From NCBI RefSeq assembly GCF_001592945.1, contig NZ_LRPB01000048.1:62001-126000 (forward strand): DNA of 64,000 nt, read 5' to 3'. Shown here piece after piece: positions 34,557 to 44,110 of this stretch (position 1 is the first letter of the stretch; every line of letters starts with the position of its first letter). The notes beneath the pieces are model-generated. The model had not been told where the DNA came from. It saw nothing but the letters and a program-made list of their open reading frames with translations, and ran no database searches. The position numbers and the translations under genes were made by a program. The stretch is from Roseivirga seohaensis. Its GTDB lineage: Bacteria > Bacteroidota > Bacteroidia > Cytophagales > Cyclobacteriaceae.

Positions 34557-35855
34557 ATGTCAAAACACCCCGCTTTAGTATTGTTAGATTCGCTAAATAA
34601 TGCGCTTCTATATGCATTAGAAACTGCCACATGTTTGGCAGTATTTTACTTGCTTTATCATTTTGTTTTGAGAAAAGAGAGCAGCTTCCAATACAATAGA
34701 TTTTATCTATTGGCAGCCATACTTATATCTTTATCATTTCCATTACTTAAAGTGGGGTATAACCCTGAAAACACTCCAAGTGTATTAAATTCATTGCACA
34801 ATGTGAGCAATGAAGTGAGCAAAGAGCCTATAATAGAACCGAAGGGTTTTTACTCCGTTACCGTAACAGCAAATTCTGAAAAACCCTTCTTAAGATGGTG
34901 GGAAACAGTTATTCTTGCTTATATGATTGGAATGATTGCTTTAGCTTTAAGGCTATTTATTCAGATGAGATCTTTCAGGGAATTTCTATGGTATAAAAGA
35001 CACAATACCCGATTTAAAGATGGTTACTTTATGGTAAAGACGGAAGGTTCAATGCCTACTTTCGCGTTCTTTAAATACCTGATGTGGGACGATAGTCAAA
35101 ACCTTTCTGAAGCTGAACAAAAGCAAATATTGGATCATGAGAAAGTGCATATTAAGCAAAGGCACTCTTATGACATAATGTTAATGGAAGTTCTTAAAGT
35201 GTTTTTCTGGTTCAATCCATTTATCTACTTGTATAGAAATTTAATCGAAGAAATACACGAATATGAAGCAGACAGAACAGCTGTAAAAGCCAATGGACAA
35301 GTGGCTTACACTAGGCTTCTCGTAAAACTAGTATTTCAAAAAATGGGAATTCCGCAAGGAAGCTTCTTTGCTAAAAGCAAAACTCTGAAGAGGGTAAATA
35401 TGATTACTACTCAACGGAAAATCAATTGGTTCAAATTATTGATTCCAATTCCGGTAGTAGCTCTGCTATTCTTTATTTTCTCATGTGAGGCTGATTTAAA
35501 AACCGAATCGGTAACTATTTCTGAATCAGCTTATGTTTATGCCAGCTTTGGAGAAAAGGATTTAAAACCAACCCCAAAAAACGGATTTAATGACTGGAAA
35601 GACTATTTACTTGAAAACATTAAATACCCCCAAACCAAACCCCAAGGGCGATTGGAAGGAGAAGTGAGTGTTTCGTTTATTGTAAATGAATTGGGTGAAA
35701 TCAAGGATGTAAAGTTAGAAGAAGGAATAGGAAGAGATTTTGATAATCAGGTATTGAATGCTATCAAAAAATCACCAAAGTGGTCGCCAGGAGTTAAAGG
35801 TGGATTTGCTATTCCAACTAAAATTGAAATACCCGTAACTTTTAAAGCTTCTTAA
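34557..35855 (+). CDS. M56 metallopeptidase with C-terminal TonB domain
   Basis: BlaR1-like membrane protein of 432 aa. Helices are at about residues 16-35, 42-62 and 115-135, then the zinc motif HEKVH (H194, E195, H198) with the distal EADRTAV, then a helix at about 295-312 followed by FSC. The last 90 residues are a TonB C-terminal domain (GEVSVSFIVNELGEIKDVKLEEGIG, SPKWSPGVKGG). So a protease and an energy-transducer-like domain are fused, as in many Bacteroidota. It probably cleaves the neighbouring BlaI-like repressor after a periplasmic cue. Confidence 0.85.
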   Translation: MSKHPALVLLDSLNNALLYALETATCLAVFYLLYHFVLRKESSFQYNRFYLLAAILISLSFPLLKVGYNPENTPSVLNSLHNVSNEVSKEPIIEPKGFYSVTVTANSEKPFLRWWETVILAYMIGMIALALRLFIQMRSFREFLWYKRHNTRFKDGYFMVKTEGSMPTFAFFKYLMWDDSQNLSEAEQKQILDHEKVHIKQRHSYDIMLMEVLKVFFWFNPFIYLYRNLIEEIHEYEADRTAVKANGQVAYTRLLVKLVFQKMGIPQGSFFAKSKTLKRVNMITTQRKINWFKLLIPIPVVALLFFIFSCEADLKTESVTISESAYVYASFGEKDLKPTPKNGFNDWKDYLLENIKYPQTKPQGRLEGEVSVSFIVNELGEIKDVKLEEGIGRDFDNQVLNAIKKSPKWSPGVKGGFAIPTKIEIPVTFKAS

Positions 35856-36322
35856 TACTTTCGGTTAAAAATTTCACCCATTACAAAGGCCTTTCGAGCA
35901 CCGTCTGTATCGCCAATTAATGCGGCATAATCCGTTCTTTCCACATCTTCCTCTTCGGGTTCGTGAAATACAACTACTGGGCTTTCTGTGCGTTTTTTAG
36001 TACCGTAAATCTTATTTGCTTCGGAATAAATAGATTTTCTTGATTGAGCTGGCTTAACCTCTTCAATCACACGAGTTGTTGGTTCTTCGGCAATAAATGG
36101 TTTAGGCTCTTCTTTTACTTTACGTTGACCAGTAAACTGCTCAAGCAATTCTTCAAAAGTAGGTTGTTGATTACTAGGGACTGGCCCCACGGTATCTCCT
36201 CTCCTCTCTGGTGCTGAAGACGATTCACCTGCATTTTTCTTTTGGCCTTTCTTTTTTGCTGTAAAAACAAAGTAAAGAATAGCAAAAGCGATATAGAGTA
36301 AGTTTCCTGAGTCAAATTCCAT
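35852..36322 (-). CDS. hypothetical protein with N-terminal helix and disordered middle
   Basis: 156 aa. One hydrophobic helix (about 8-22), then a Lys/Glu/Pro-rich low-complexity middle with FEELLEQFTGQRKVKEEPK, and a more ordered C terminus (TDGARKAFVMGEIFNRKY) that recurs in Cytophagales proteins of unknown role. The stop overlaps the end of the M56 gene by 4 bp. A -7 element TAGATTTG lies at 36331-36338, only 8 bp before the start, so a very short leader is expected. Divergent from smc. Confidence 0.65.
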   Translation of the reverse strand: MEFDSGNLLYIAFAILYFVFTAKKKGQKKNAGESSSAPERRGDTVGPVPSNQQPTFEELLEQFTGQRKVKEEPKPFIAEEPTTRVIEEVKPAQSRKSIYSEANKIYGTKKRTESPVVVFHEPEEEDVERTDYAALIGDTDGARKAFVMGEIFNRKY

Positions 36323-36391
36323 GCTATTAGCAAATCTAAGAATTAATTCTAATTTTGCTTACTAAGGTCGATTTTTCGCAATCCTCACTCA

Positions 36392-39300
36392 ATGCAGCTT
36401 ACAAAATTAGAAATCAAGGGCTTTAAAAGTTTTGGTGATCGCATAGTCATCAATTTTGATGAAGGTATTACTGGTATTGTTGGCCCAAACGGTTGTGGCA
36501 AATCAAATGTTGTGGATGCAATCCGTTGGGTATTGGGCGAGCAAAAAACAAGGATGCTGCGTTCCGAAAAAATGGAGAACATCATCTTCAACGGAACTAA
36601 GAAAAGAAAGCCTACTCAACTGGCCGAAGTTTCATTGAGCTTCAAAAACACTAAGAACCTCCTTCCTACAGAATATACAGAAGTAACCATCACCAGACGC
36701 TACTACAGGTCTGGCGAAAGCGAGTACCTTTTAAATGGGGTTAGCTGCCGACTCAAAGACATCAATGAATTGTTCATGGATACTGGCATCGCATCGAACA
36801 GTTATGCGATTATCGAGCTTAAAATGGTCGATGACCTTTTGAACGATAAGGAAAACTCTCGAAGAGACCTTTTCGAGGAAGCGGCTGGGATTTCAAAATT
36901 CAAGAAGAGAAAAAGGGAAACACTTAAAAAGCTTAAAGACACCGATGACGATTTAGACCGGGTAGAGGATTTACTTTTTGAGATCGAAAAGAACCTCAAG
37001 TCATTAGAAAAGCAGGCCAAACAAGCCATAAAATACTACGAGTATAAAGAAGAGTATAAAAACTTAAGTGTTCGACTTACTCGAAAAACGGTAGAAACAC
37101 AGAACAATAAACTAAAGTCGCTTGAAAAAGAAATTCAGCAACTGAACGATAAAAAAGTTGAGATCAATCAAATGATGTCAACACAAGAGGCGGCCATCGA
37201 AAAAGGGAAGGCCGACCTTATTGTGAAAGAAAAGCTACTTTCTACCCGCCAACGAACCCTGAACGAGCACGTAAATAAAATCCGTCAGTTTGAAAGCGAC
37301 AGAAAAATCAAAAATGAAAGGCTCACCTTTCTTCAAGACAAAAGCGACAATCTTCGAGAGCAATTAGAAGCAGATAAAAAAAGTAATGAGCGTGCGGCTT
37401 TCAGTTTAGAAAGCTTAAAAAACGAGAAAGAAGTTGCCGAAAAAGATTTAAAAGCAGCCACTTCTCAAATAGAAAGCTTAAAAGCTGCCTTTGAAGCACA
37501 ACGCACTGCGGCTCAAGAAGCACAAGCCAGTTTTGACCAAAAAAGTAAGGCCTTTAACGAAAAGCGCGAGACCCTTTATAACCTTAAGAAGGAGATTGAA
37601 ATCAAGGAAATTCAGCTCCAAACCTTGAATAGAGAATTAGAAAAAACTACCTCAGATACTTCCGAGCAATCTGCCAATCTTGAATCCTTTGATTCCAAAC
37701 TAGAGGAAATAGGGGTAATTCTTGAGCAAAAGAAAAAAGACCTTGAAGCGAAGAAAAATCAGGAGGAAAAGCAGCGCACTTCTATTGAAAGTACAGAAGA
37801 AACAATCAATGTAGTTCGTGAGAAATTAACGAAACTGAGCCGTAAACTCGATTCGCAGCGCAACGAGTATAACCTAACCAAAAGCTTGGTTGAAAATCTT
37901 GAAGGTTTTCCGGAAGCCATAAAATTCTTAAAAAAGAAAGCCAGTTGGAGCAAAAATGCCCCACTCCTTTCCGATATTCTTACCTGTGACGATCGCTACC
38001 GAATTACAATAGAGAATTACTTAGAGCCTTACATGAACTACTATATTGTAGACAATGAAAGGCAGGCTTTTGAGGCCGTGAATATTTTAAGTGATGCCGC
38101 AAAAGGCAAAGCAAACTTCTTCGTTCTCGATGCTTTTGACAGGTACGAAGCCCCTCAAGCGAAACTCTATCAAAATGCCGTTCCAGCCACAGAGATTGTG
38201 GAATACGAACCGAGATATAAGCGTTTGATCAGTTTTATTCTGGAAAATGTATTCGTCATTGCTGGTGGGCCTGGCGAAATCCCTATTGATGAAGATGCTG
38301 TTTTCATTACCGAAAGTGGCAAATACACTAAGCGTAAATTCAGCATTTCTGGCGGTTCTGTGGGACTTTTTGAGGGCAAAAGAATTGGTCGCGCTAAGAA
38401 CTTAGAAAAGCTTCAAAAGACAATTAAAGAGCTAGAAACTCAAATTGCAGAGGTTAAGGAAAGGCTTGATGAAAAACAGAAAGAGCTGGCCCATTTAAAG
38501 TCGAGCAGTTACAGAACTGAAATAGACAGCCTACAAAAAGAATATAGTCAGGTAAACGAAGAGTTCATTTCGGTTAAAACCAGAAAGGAACAGCTTGGTC
38601 AGATGTTAAGTAGCAACGCCAACCGAAGAGAGGACATTACCCGAAACATTGATAATATTTCTGCTGATTTACTTGAGTTAAGACCAGAAGTAAAAGATGC
38701 TGAAAGAAGCTATATAGCGCTACAACAAGGCATTGGTGAGCTAGAGGTTACGGCCAAAAAAGAAAACGAACTACTTTCAGAAAAGTCGCAGAAATACAAC
38801 GAAATAAACATCCAATTCCATCAAAAACAGAATAAACTTCAGTCTGTTACCCAAGAGATTGACTACAAGCAAACTGCCTATGACGGAAGTAAGTCAAGAA
38901 TTGAAAAGAATCAGGTAGAATTAGAGAGAAACGAAACAGAAATCAAGCGTTTGATCGATACCACCGAAAGCAATGATGATGAACTCATAGGGCTTTACGA
39001 TGAAAAAGAGAGCATCGAAAAAGGGGTAAACGAATCGGAAAAGGAATATTATGCCCAGCGCGGCAACATTGATGTGTCGGATAAAACCTTACGTGAATTG
39101 CGCCAAAAGCGCGAGCAAGCCGATACTATTTTAATGGAGTTTCAATCTAAATTGAATGAAACCAAAGTTGAACTCAGTGCTGTAAAAGAGCGATTGTCTG
39201 TAGAATTCAACATCGACTTGAATGCTCTTCTGAAAGAAGAGGTTGAAGAGGAAGACCACACACCAGTGGAAGAACTTCAGGCTTTGGTTCAAAAAGTAAA

Positions 39301-39922
39301 AGACAAAATTGAACGCATAGGCCCGATCAACCCTATGGCAATGGAAGCCTACGAAGAAATCAAAGAACGCTACGATTTTATCACTGTTCAGAAAAATGAT
39401 TTAATTGAGGCAAAAGGCTCGCTAATGCAAACCATCGATGAAATTGACACAGTAGCTAGAGAAACCTTTCTTTCGGCATTTGGTCAAATCAGAGATAACT
39501 TCATCAAAGTTTTTAGGTCTTTATTTACCGATGAAGATGATTGTGAGCTGAAACTGGTGGATCCAAGTAATCCGTTAGAATCGGCTATTGAGATTATGGC
39601 CAAACCAAAAGGAAAGCGACCTTTGAGTATTAATCAGCTTTCGGGGGGCGAAAAAACACTAACTGCGACAGCACTATTATTTTCCATTTACCTGCTCAAA
39701 CCAGCTCCATTCTGTATTTTCGATGAAGTAGATGCTCCGTTGGATGACGCCAATATTGATAAATTCAACGAGATCATTAAAAAATTCTCAGCTGATTCTC
39801 AATTCATTATAGTAACCCACAACAAGAGAACGATGATCAGCACTGATGTAATTTATGGCATCACTATGATTGAGCAAGGGGTTTCTAGAGTTGTGCCTGT
39901 AGACTTACGAGAGTTGGTGTAG
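36392..39922 (+). CDS. smc: chromosome partition protein SMC
   Basis: SMC ATPase of 1176 aa, usual length. Walker A GPNGCGKSN (residues 31-39), long coiled coils (about 170-500 and 680-1010) interrupted by the hinge (about 510-640, including NYLEPYMNYYIVD), signature LSGGEKTLTA from L1083, Walker B FCIFDEVDAP near 1107-1116. It compacts and segregates the chromosome with ScpA and ScpB, not seen here. A -7 element TAATTTTG lies at 36350-36357. An SGNH hydrolase gene follows. Confidence 0.97.
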   Translation: MQLTKLEIKGFKSFGDRIVINFDEGITGIVGPNGCGKSNVVDAIRWVLGEQKTRMLRSEKMENIIFNGTKKRKPTQLAEVSLSFKNTKNLLPTEYTEVTITRRYYRSGESEYLLNGVSCRLKDINELFMDTGIASNSYAIIELKMVDDLLNDKENSRRDLFEEAAGISKFKKRKRETLKKLKDTDDDLDRVEDLLFEIEKNLKSLEKQAKQAIKYYEYKEEYKNLSVRLTRKTVETQNNKLKSLEKEIQQLNDKKVEINQMMSTQEAAIEKGKADLIVKEKLLSTRQRTLNEHVNKIRQFESDRKIKNERLTFLQDKSDNLREQLEADKKSNERAAFSLESLKNEKEVAEKDLKAATSQIESLKAAFEAQRTAAQEAQASFDQKSKAFNEKRETLYNLKKEIEIKEIQLQTLNRELEKTTSDTSEQSANLESFDSKLEEIGVILEQKKKDLEAKKNQEEKQRTSIESTEETINVVREKLTKLSRKLDSQRNEYNLTKSLVENLEGFPEAIKFLKKKASWSKNAPLLSDILTCDDRYRITIENYLEPYMNYYIVDNERQAFEAVNILSDAAKGKANFFVLDAFDRYEAPQAKLYQNAVPATEIVEYEPRYKRLISFILENVFVIAGGPGEIPIDEDAVFITESGKYTKRKFSISGGSVGLFEGKRIGRAKNLEKLQKTIKELETQIAEVKERLDEKQKELAHLKSSSYRTEIDSLQKEYSQVNEEFISVKTRKEQLGQMLSSNANRREDITRNIDNISADLLELRPEVKDAERSYIALQQGIGELEVTAKKENELLSEKSQKYNEINIQFHQKQNKLQSVTQEIDYKQTAYDGSKSRIEKNQVELERNETEIKRLIDTTESNDDELIGLYDEKESIEKGVNESEKEYYAQRGNIDVSDKTLRELRQKREQADTILMEFQSKLNETKVELSAVKERLSVEFNIDLNALLKEEVEEEDHTPVEELQALVQKVKDKIERIGPINPMAMEAYEEIKERYDFITVQKNDLIEAKGSLMQTIDEIDTVARETFLSAFGQIRDNFIKVFRSLFTDEDDCELKLVDPSNPLESAIEIMAKPKGKRPLSINQLSGGEKTLTATALLFSIYLLKPAPFCIFDEVDAPLDDANIDKFNEIIKKFSADSQFIIVTHNKRTMISTDVIYGITMIEQGVSRVVPVDLRELV

Positions 39923-39959
39923 TCGTTAGTTTTCTTAATTTTATTGAAAAATAAACATT

Positions 39960-40661
39960 ATGAAACAAAGGCTTCCTCTATTAGCATTGTTAGTTATTTT
40001 CATTACCCTTTTAAGCATGAACTCATTAACTGCTCAAAAAACTGATCACCAAACCGCTGCTAAAACCTATTTAGCACTTGGCGATTCTTATACCATTGGT
40101 GAAAGCGTGGCTGAATCGGAACGCTGGCCTATGCAACTTGCAGCACGCTTGGTCCATGAGGGGATTCCAATGAAAGACCCAAAAATCATTGCCAAAACAG
40201 GCTGGAGAACCGATAACCTAAAGTCCGCCATTGAAGCAGATAACGAACTTTTGGAAAGCTATGATTTAGTATCACTATTAATCGGAGTGAATAACCAATA
40301 CCAAGGAAAATCGGTAGAAAGCTTTGCTCCTGAATTTGAAGAACTTCTTCAGATCGCTATAAAATATGCGGGAGGAAAAAAGGAGAATGTTTTTGTAGTA
40401 TCAATTCCAGATTACGGAAAAACACCCTTTGGAGCAGCCAAAGAAGAGCAAATAAAAAAGGAACTGGATGCTTATAACAAAGTCAGTAAGAATATTGCTA
40501 AGAAATATGGAGTAGCCTACTACAACATTACCCCTATTTCCAGAATGGCGAAATCTCACCCAGAACTTATCGCAAACGATGACCTCCACCCTTCGGGTAA
40601 AATGTATACCAAATGGGTTGAATTGTTTGAGAAGAAGGTGGAGAAAATGCTTAAAAAATGA
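39960..40661 (+). CDS. exported SGNH/GDSL hydrolase
   Basis: Lipase/esterase-type hydrolase of 233 aa with a signal peptide (MKQRLPLLALLVIFITLLSM...LTAQ). The four blocks are YLALGDSYTIGES (catalytic Ser), WRTDNL (Gly block region), LLIGVNNQYQG (Asn) and DDLHPSGKMY (Asp-x-x-His). The protein is likely periplasmic. The substrate, perhaps an acyl ester, is unknown. It starts 37 bp after smc. Confidence 0.85.
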   Translation: MKQRLPLLALLVIFITLLSMNSLTAQKTDHQTAAKTYLALGDSYTIGESVAESERWPMQLAARLVHEGIPMKDPKIIAKTGWRTDNLKSAIEADNELLESYDLVSLLIGVNNQYQGKSVESFAPEFEELLQIAIKYAGGKKENVFVVSIPDYGKTPFGAAKEEQIKKELDAYNKVSKNIAKKYGVAYYNITPISRMAKSHPELIANDDLHPSGKMYTKWVELFEKKVEKMLKK

Positions 40662-40756
40662 GAAAAATGAGCCAATTTCTCTTTATTACGATTTCATTGT
40701 TTATCAACCAGTAGAAAGCTAAAAAAGTGAAGATTAAAGAAGTTGAGAACAATTCT

Positions 40757-41302
40757 TTACAACTTCAAACTCAATTCAATGATCAGTTCGTCTTGCACCT
40801 TGATTAAGCCAAAGAGCTTTTTAGGAGGGCTTAAATCGAAATGATCTAAAGAAATGGTGATTTCAGAGAACAGAAACTCCCCTTCTTCATCTTTATTAAT
40901 GTCAAAAGGAATATGCTCCATTTTCATTTTTTTACCGGTGAGCATGATCCATATATCCCCAAAGTACTGTTGACCAATTCGTTTAAAATCATCAAGCTTT
41001 ACTTCGATGTGTGGGAATTCATCAGATTTTAATGTTTTCCCAAAGTCTCTATCCAACATTCTATTCCCACAATCAAAAGAGGCCACAGGAATAGATAAAT
41101 CCATTAAAGATTCTGCATTTGGTACTTTTGAAAAGCTAACAGTATCTTGATCATGCTCATTTTGGTAAGTGCAAGAAAACCTCCCGAAAGAGGTTTTTCC
41201 TTTAATAAGGACTGTCTTCCTCATCACTACCAAATACTCTTGTCCGGTAAGTGTTATTGAAGAAAACAGTCCTAAAAATATTATGATGATCAGTTTCTGC
41301 AT
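40757..41302 (-). CDS. YceI-like exported protein, short form
   Basis: Lipocalin-like YceI fold that binds isoprenoid-type lipids in known members. A signal peptide (MQKLIIIIFLGLFSSITLTGQ) precedes KTVLIKGKTSFGRFSCTY, then FDCGNRMLDRDFGKTLKSDEFPHIEVKLDDF and a C-terminal IIELSLKL. Two cysteines (FSCTY, FDCGN) could form a disulfide. 181 aa. It is 51 bp downstream of the porin gene on the same strand. Confidence 0.75.
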   Translation of the reverse strand: MQKLIIIIFLGLFSSITLTGQEYLVVMRKTVLIKGKTSFGRFSCTYQNEHDQDTVSFSKVPNAESLMDLSIPVASFDCGNRMLDRDFGKTLKSDEFPHIEVKLDDFKRIGQQYFGDIWIMLTGKKMKMEHIPFDINKDEEGEFLFSEITISLDHFDLSPPKKLFGLIKVQDELIIELSLKL

Positions 41303-41353
41303 TCAGCTTAAAGCTTATGTTTTTAAAAGTGAAATCCAATCATTGTTAATTCA

Positions 41354-42616
41354 CTAGAAGCTAATTGCGGCTTCCAAAACAACTCCATTAAACTTACCAT
41401 CTTGGAATCGGCTGTTGGCAAAACCAGCACCAGAGTACTCTTGATTAACATATTCTAGTTTCACCAAAACGTTGTTAGTCATAAACCAGCCTCCACCAAG
41501 ATTCATTCGGCTAATTTCGTTTGTGCTTGCCAAATCGCTTTTCTCACCACTTACATTATTATAGCGCCCGCCAAAGTACCATTGCTCGTTCATTCCAAAT
41601 CTATAAAGCCCTTCTAAGCCAACCTGAGTAAAGCTACCTCCAACTGCATCGTTGCCGTTATTTACAAACTCCATTACTCCAAAAAACTCTAATCCTTTAA
41701 ACTTAACAAATGGGTTAAACTGAATGGCTGTTTGAGAACCAAAACCTGGGTTAAATCTTGGGTCGAAATCTGAACCACCGTTAGCTACTGTGGCCAAAGT
41801 GCTATAGTATCTACCTCCGGCTCTGTCGCCACCGTAGATATAGTCACGGGTACTTTTGTCTGAACTTGAATATAATGAACCTGTCAATCTCAATCTTAGG
41901 TCGTCATTCATTTGTTTGTCCCAACCTACTTTACTGTACACAACCATGCCGTCATCACCTTTTACTGGGCTTTGATTTAATCTACCATTGGTTACACCAG
42001 CAACTAAAATAAAATCAGATGGCTGTAATGTTACTTCAAAGAAAGGTTCAGTAGTAAAGGCATCCATAATATAGTTACTCACAAATGGATTGTAAATAGT
42101 CATGGCATTATCCGATCTTCTGAATTGTGCATCTCCGTAATTGATCTGATCCATACCTACACGAATGGTTGCGATTTCCATTAATTCTGAAAGAAATCCT
42201 TCTTTGATAAAATCGAGTTTATCCATCTGTAGATATCCACCTTTTACATAAGATTCAGTATGGTGACGTGATGATAAATAGGTTCTTAAATGTAAGCGCA
42301 TACCATCTGCTAGTTGAACATCAAGGTTCAGGTTAGCGGTTGGTAAACTAAAATTGGAAGCTAAATCAACCAGCGGATCACCAACAATAGAGTTTTCATG
42401 ACTCAAGCCCTGAAATTGAAGTGCAAAATCACCCCCTACTCTTACATTAATTCCTTCAAAAATTACGGTATCTGCTTTTGAGGTTTCAAATACGTTTATG
42501 CCTTTCTTTCCTGCATCTCTCCTAAACTGTAAAGGTGAGCGCAAATCTACTTGAGCAAAACTCGCTACACTGCTCAATAAAAACAGTGCTAGAAATGTCG
42601 TTTTAAAATTCTTCAT
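41354..42616 (-). CDS. outer-membrane porin-like beta-barrel protein
   Basis: A signal peptide (MKNFKTTFLALFLLSSVASFAQ) precedes about 400 residues of alternating strands with aromatic girdle residues, ending in a C-terminal Phe (VVLEAAISF), as expected for outer-membrane insertion. It resembles the phosphate-selective (OprO/P) group in layout: LNLDVQLADGMRLHLRTYLS, IRVGMDQINYGDAQFRRSDN. The solute cannot be told. It lies between two YceI genes, 4 bp after the upstream one, a likely operon. Confidence 0.75.
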   Translation of the reverse strand: MKNFKTTFLALFLLSSVASFAQVDLRSPLQFRRDAGKKGINVFETSKADTVIFEGINVRVGGDFALQFQGLSHENSIVGDPLVDLASNFSLPTANLNLDVQLADGMRLHLRTYLSSRHHTESYVKGGYLQMDKLDFIKEGFLSELMEIATIRVGMDQINYGDAQFRRSDNAMTIYNPFVSNYIMDAFTTEPFFEVTLQPSDFILVAGVTNGRLNQSPVKGDDGMVVYSKVGWDKQMNDDLRLRLTGSLYSSSDKSTRDYIYGGDRAGGRYYSTLATVANGGSDFDPRFNPGFGSQTAIQFNPFVKFKGLEFFGVMEFVNNGNDAVGGSFTQVGLEGLYRFGMNEQWYFGGRYNNVSGEKSDLASTNEISRMNLGGGWFMTNNVLVKLEYVNQEYSGAGFANSRFQDGKFNGVVLEAAISF

Positions 42617-42620
42617 GGCT

Positions 42621-43211
42621 TTATTGTTTTTGGTTTTTGAATGTTAGATTGAATTCAACAATGACATCGTCACCGGTTTTAATTGTTCCCATCAATGCTG
42701 TAGGAGGATCAATTTTAAAATCTGTCAGTTTAAAAGCTGAAGTGCCTGATACTGTAATTGTGCCTGTTCCTTGAACAGTCTCAACTTCAAAAGTGACTGG
42801 CTTGGTAAATCCGGCAATAGTCAGATCTCCCTTAACAAGGCCTTTACCTGCTTGTTTTGCTTCAAAAGCCGAGAGTTTAAATTCAATCCAAGGAAAATCT
42901 TCTGTTTTGAGGGCCTTATAAGCATTTTTATCCATTCCTCTTTTTCCACTCTCTAAGGCTTCAGCCCTAAACTTTACTTCAGCTTTTTGAATATTGATAA
43001 TTCCGTTAGTCTGCGTCAATACACACTCACCTTGGCCGTCAGTAGCCTCCATATGCCAATCGTGCAATGATGAAGTACCCTTCACCGTAAATTTCTGATT
43101 GGATTTCACCAAACTGTATTGTTCTTGTGCGCTCAGAACACTATATGACATTGTCATAAGCATAATGAGCATTAATCTTATTGTGAATTTTATTGTAGTG
43201 TTAACCTTCAT
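42621..43211 (-). CDS. YceI family protein
   Basis: 196 aa from the ATG at 43211, because the longer frame to 43244 lacks a proper signal peptide. A signal (MKVNTTIKFTIRLMLIMLMT...SVLSAQ) is followed by KFTVKGTSSLHDWHM, a typical YceI entry, then FRAEALESGKRGMDKNAYKALKTEDFPWIEFKL, KGDLTIAGFTKPVTFEVE and a closing strand. YceI proteins bind polyisoprenoid or fatty-acid-like lipids in the periplasm. First gene of the YceI-porin-YceI set. Confidence 0.9.
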   Translation of the reverse strand: MKVNTTIKFTIRLMLIMLMTMSYSVLSAQEQYSLVKSNQKFTVKGTSSLHDWHMEATDGQGECVLTQTNGIINIQKAEVKFRAEALESGKRGMDKNAYKALKTEDFPWIEFKLSAFEAKQAGKGLVKGDLTIAGFTKPVTFEVETVQGTGTITVSGTSAFKLTDFKIDPPTALMGTIKTGDDVIVEFNLTFKNQKQ

Positions 43212-43379
43212 AGCTCTAGGTTTTGGTAACAATACAAAGGTCAAAAACTAATTACCCTTTTTGATTGATGTGTATCAAGGCAGGTCGTGACTTTAGACAC
43301 CTTTAAACATGATCTAGGTCATAATACTGGAATCGACATTTTACCTCAAAAAAGATGTTCTATAGTAAAATTCAATACA

Positions 43380-43411
43380 TTGAAGTGATGACTCCTTATG
43401 TAGTAGCTTTG
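43380..43411 (+). promoter_or_regulatory. Bacteroidota-type promoter of the ECF operon
   Basis: TTG, 21 nt, then TAGCTTTG, about 80 bp before the sigma-factor start. Confidence 0.55.
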
Positions 43412-43489
43412 AAGTCCGAAGGATTCTTTAACTTCCTTCAAACTTTTTAAAAGCTTATTTCATCATAAATTCAGGAACACGATAATCCA

Positions 43490-44110
43490 ATGAAGGAAAT
43501 CAACCTGATGCCACAAACCAACTTCTTGATTACCGCTGCAAAACAGGGGGATGCTATTGCGCTGAACCAACTGGTGAAACAATGGTATAAGCGTATTTAC
43601 AACTTCGCCCTAAAATATTTTGGCGACCATGATCAAGCAATGGAGGTGACTCAGAAAACCTTTATCAGCATGAACAAGAACCTGAAATCCTTACAAGATG
43701 AACGCAGGTTTAAACCTTGGCTCTATAGGATTGCTTCCAATTACTGTCATGAAGAAGCCCGAAGACAAAAGGCAAAATGGGTTTTTCCTTTTATGAAAGT
43801 TCAGTCGAAAACCGATCAGGAGTTTATTCATAACACCAAATCGACAGACAGGAATAGTGACCCAGAAAAGGAATTCGGCAGTATGGAATTAAAAGAAGTA
43901 TTGAAAAAAGCCTTGGCCGAATTACCAGAAGAACAACGACTGGTAGTGATTATGAAAGAATATGAGGGGCTGAAAATAAGAGAGATTGCCGAGGCGATGG
44001 ACATTTCGGAAAACACAGTTAAATCTCGCTTGTATTATGCACTAGGTTCCTTAAAAAAGCTTTTGGCCCAATGGAACATTAACCAAGAAACAATTCATTA
44101 TGAGCTATAA
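43490..44110 (+). CDS. ECF RNA polymerase sigma factor
   Basis: Sigma-70 family, two-domain ECF type, 206 aa. Region 2 runs about 20-90 (NFALKYFGDHDQAMEVTQKTF, PWLYRIASNYCHEEARR). Region 4 runs about 140-195 (LAELPEEQRLVVIMKEYEGL, IAEAMDISENTVKSRLYYAL). The stop overlaps the start of the anti-sigma gene by 11 bp, so the pair is coupled. It probably directs transcription of this operon and others in response to an envelope cue. An in-frame ATG at 43508 is also possible. Confidence 0.9.
   Translation: MKEINLMPQTNFLITAAKQGDAIALNQLVKQWYKRIYNFALKYFGDHDQAMEVTQKTFISMNKNLKSLQDERRFKPWLYRIASNYCHEEARRQKAKWVFPFMKVQSKTDQEFIHNTKSTDRNSDPEKEFGSMELKEVLKKALAELPEEQRLVVIMKEYEGLKIREIAEAMDISENTVKSRLYYALGSLKKLLAQWNINQETIHYEL

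Noticed and set aside
36115-36333. alternative minus-strand frame overlapping the hypothetical gene at 35852
   Set aside because: The other frame has a membrane helix and a conserved C terminus. This one has no such features.
40658-40714. 18-codon frame overlapping the SGNH hydrolase stop
   Set aside because: The ATGA overlap is tempting, but nothing else supports a gene of this size. It could be a remnant.
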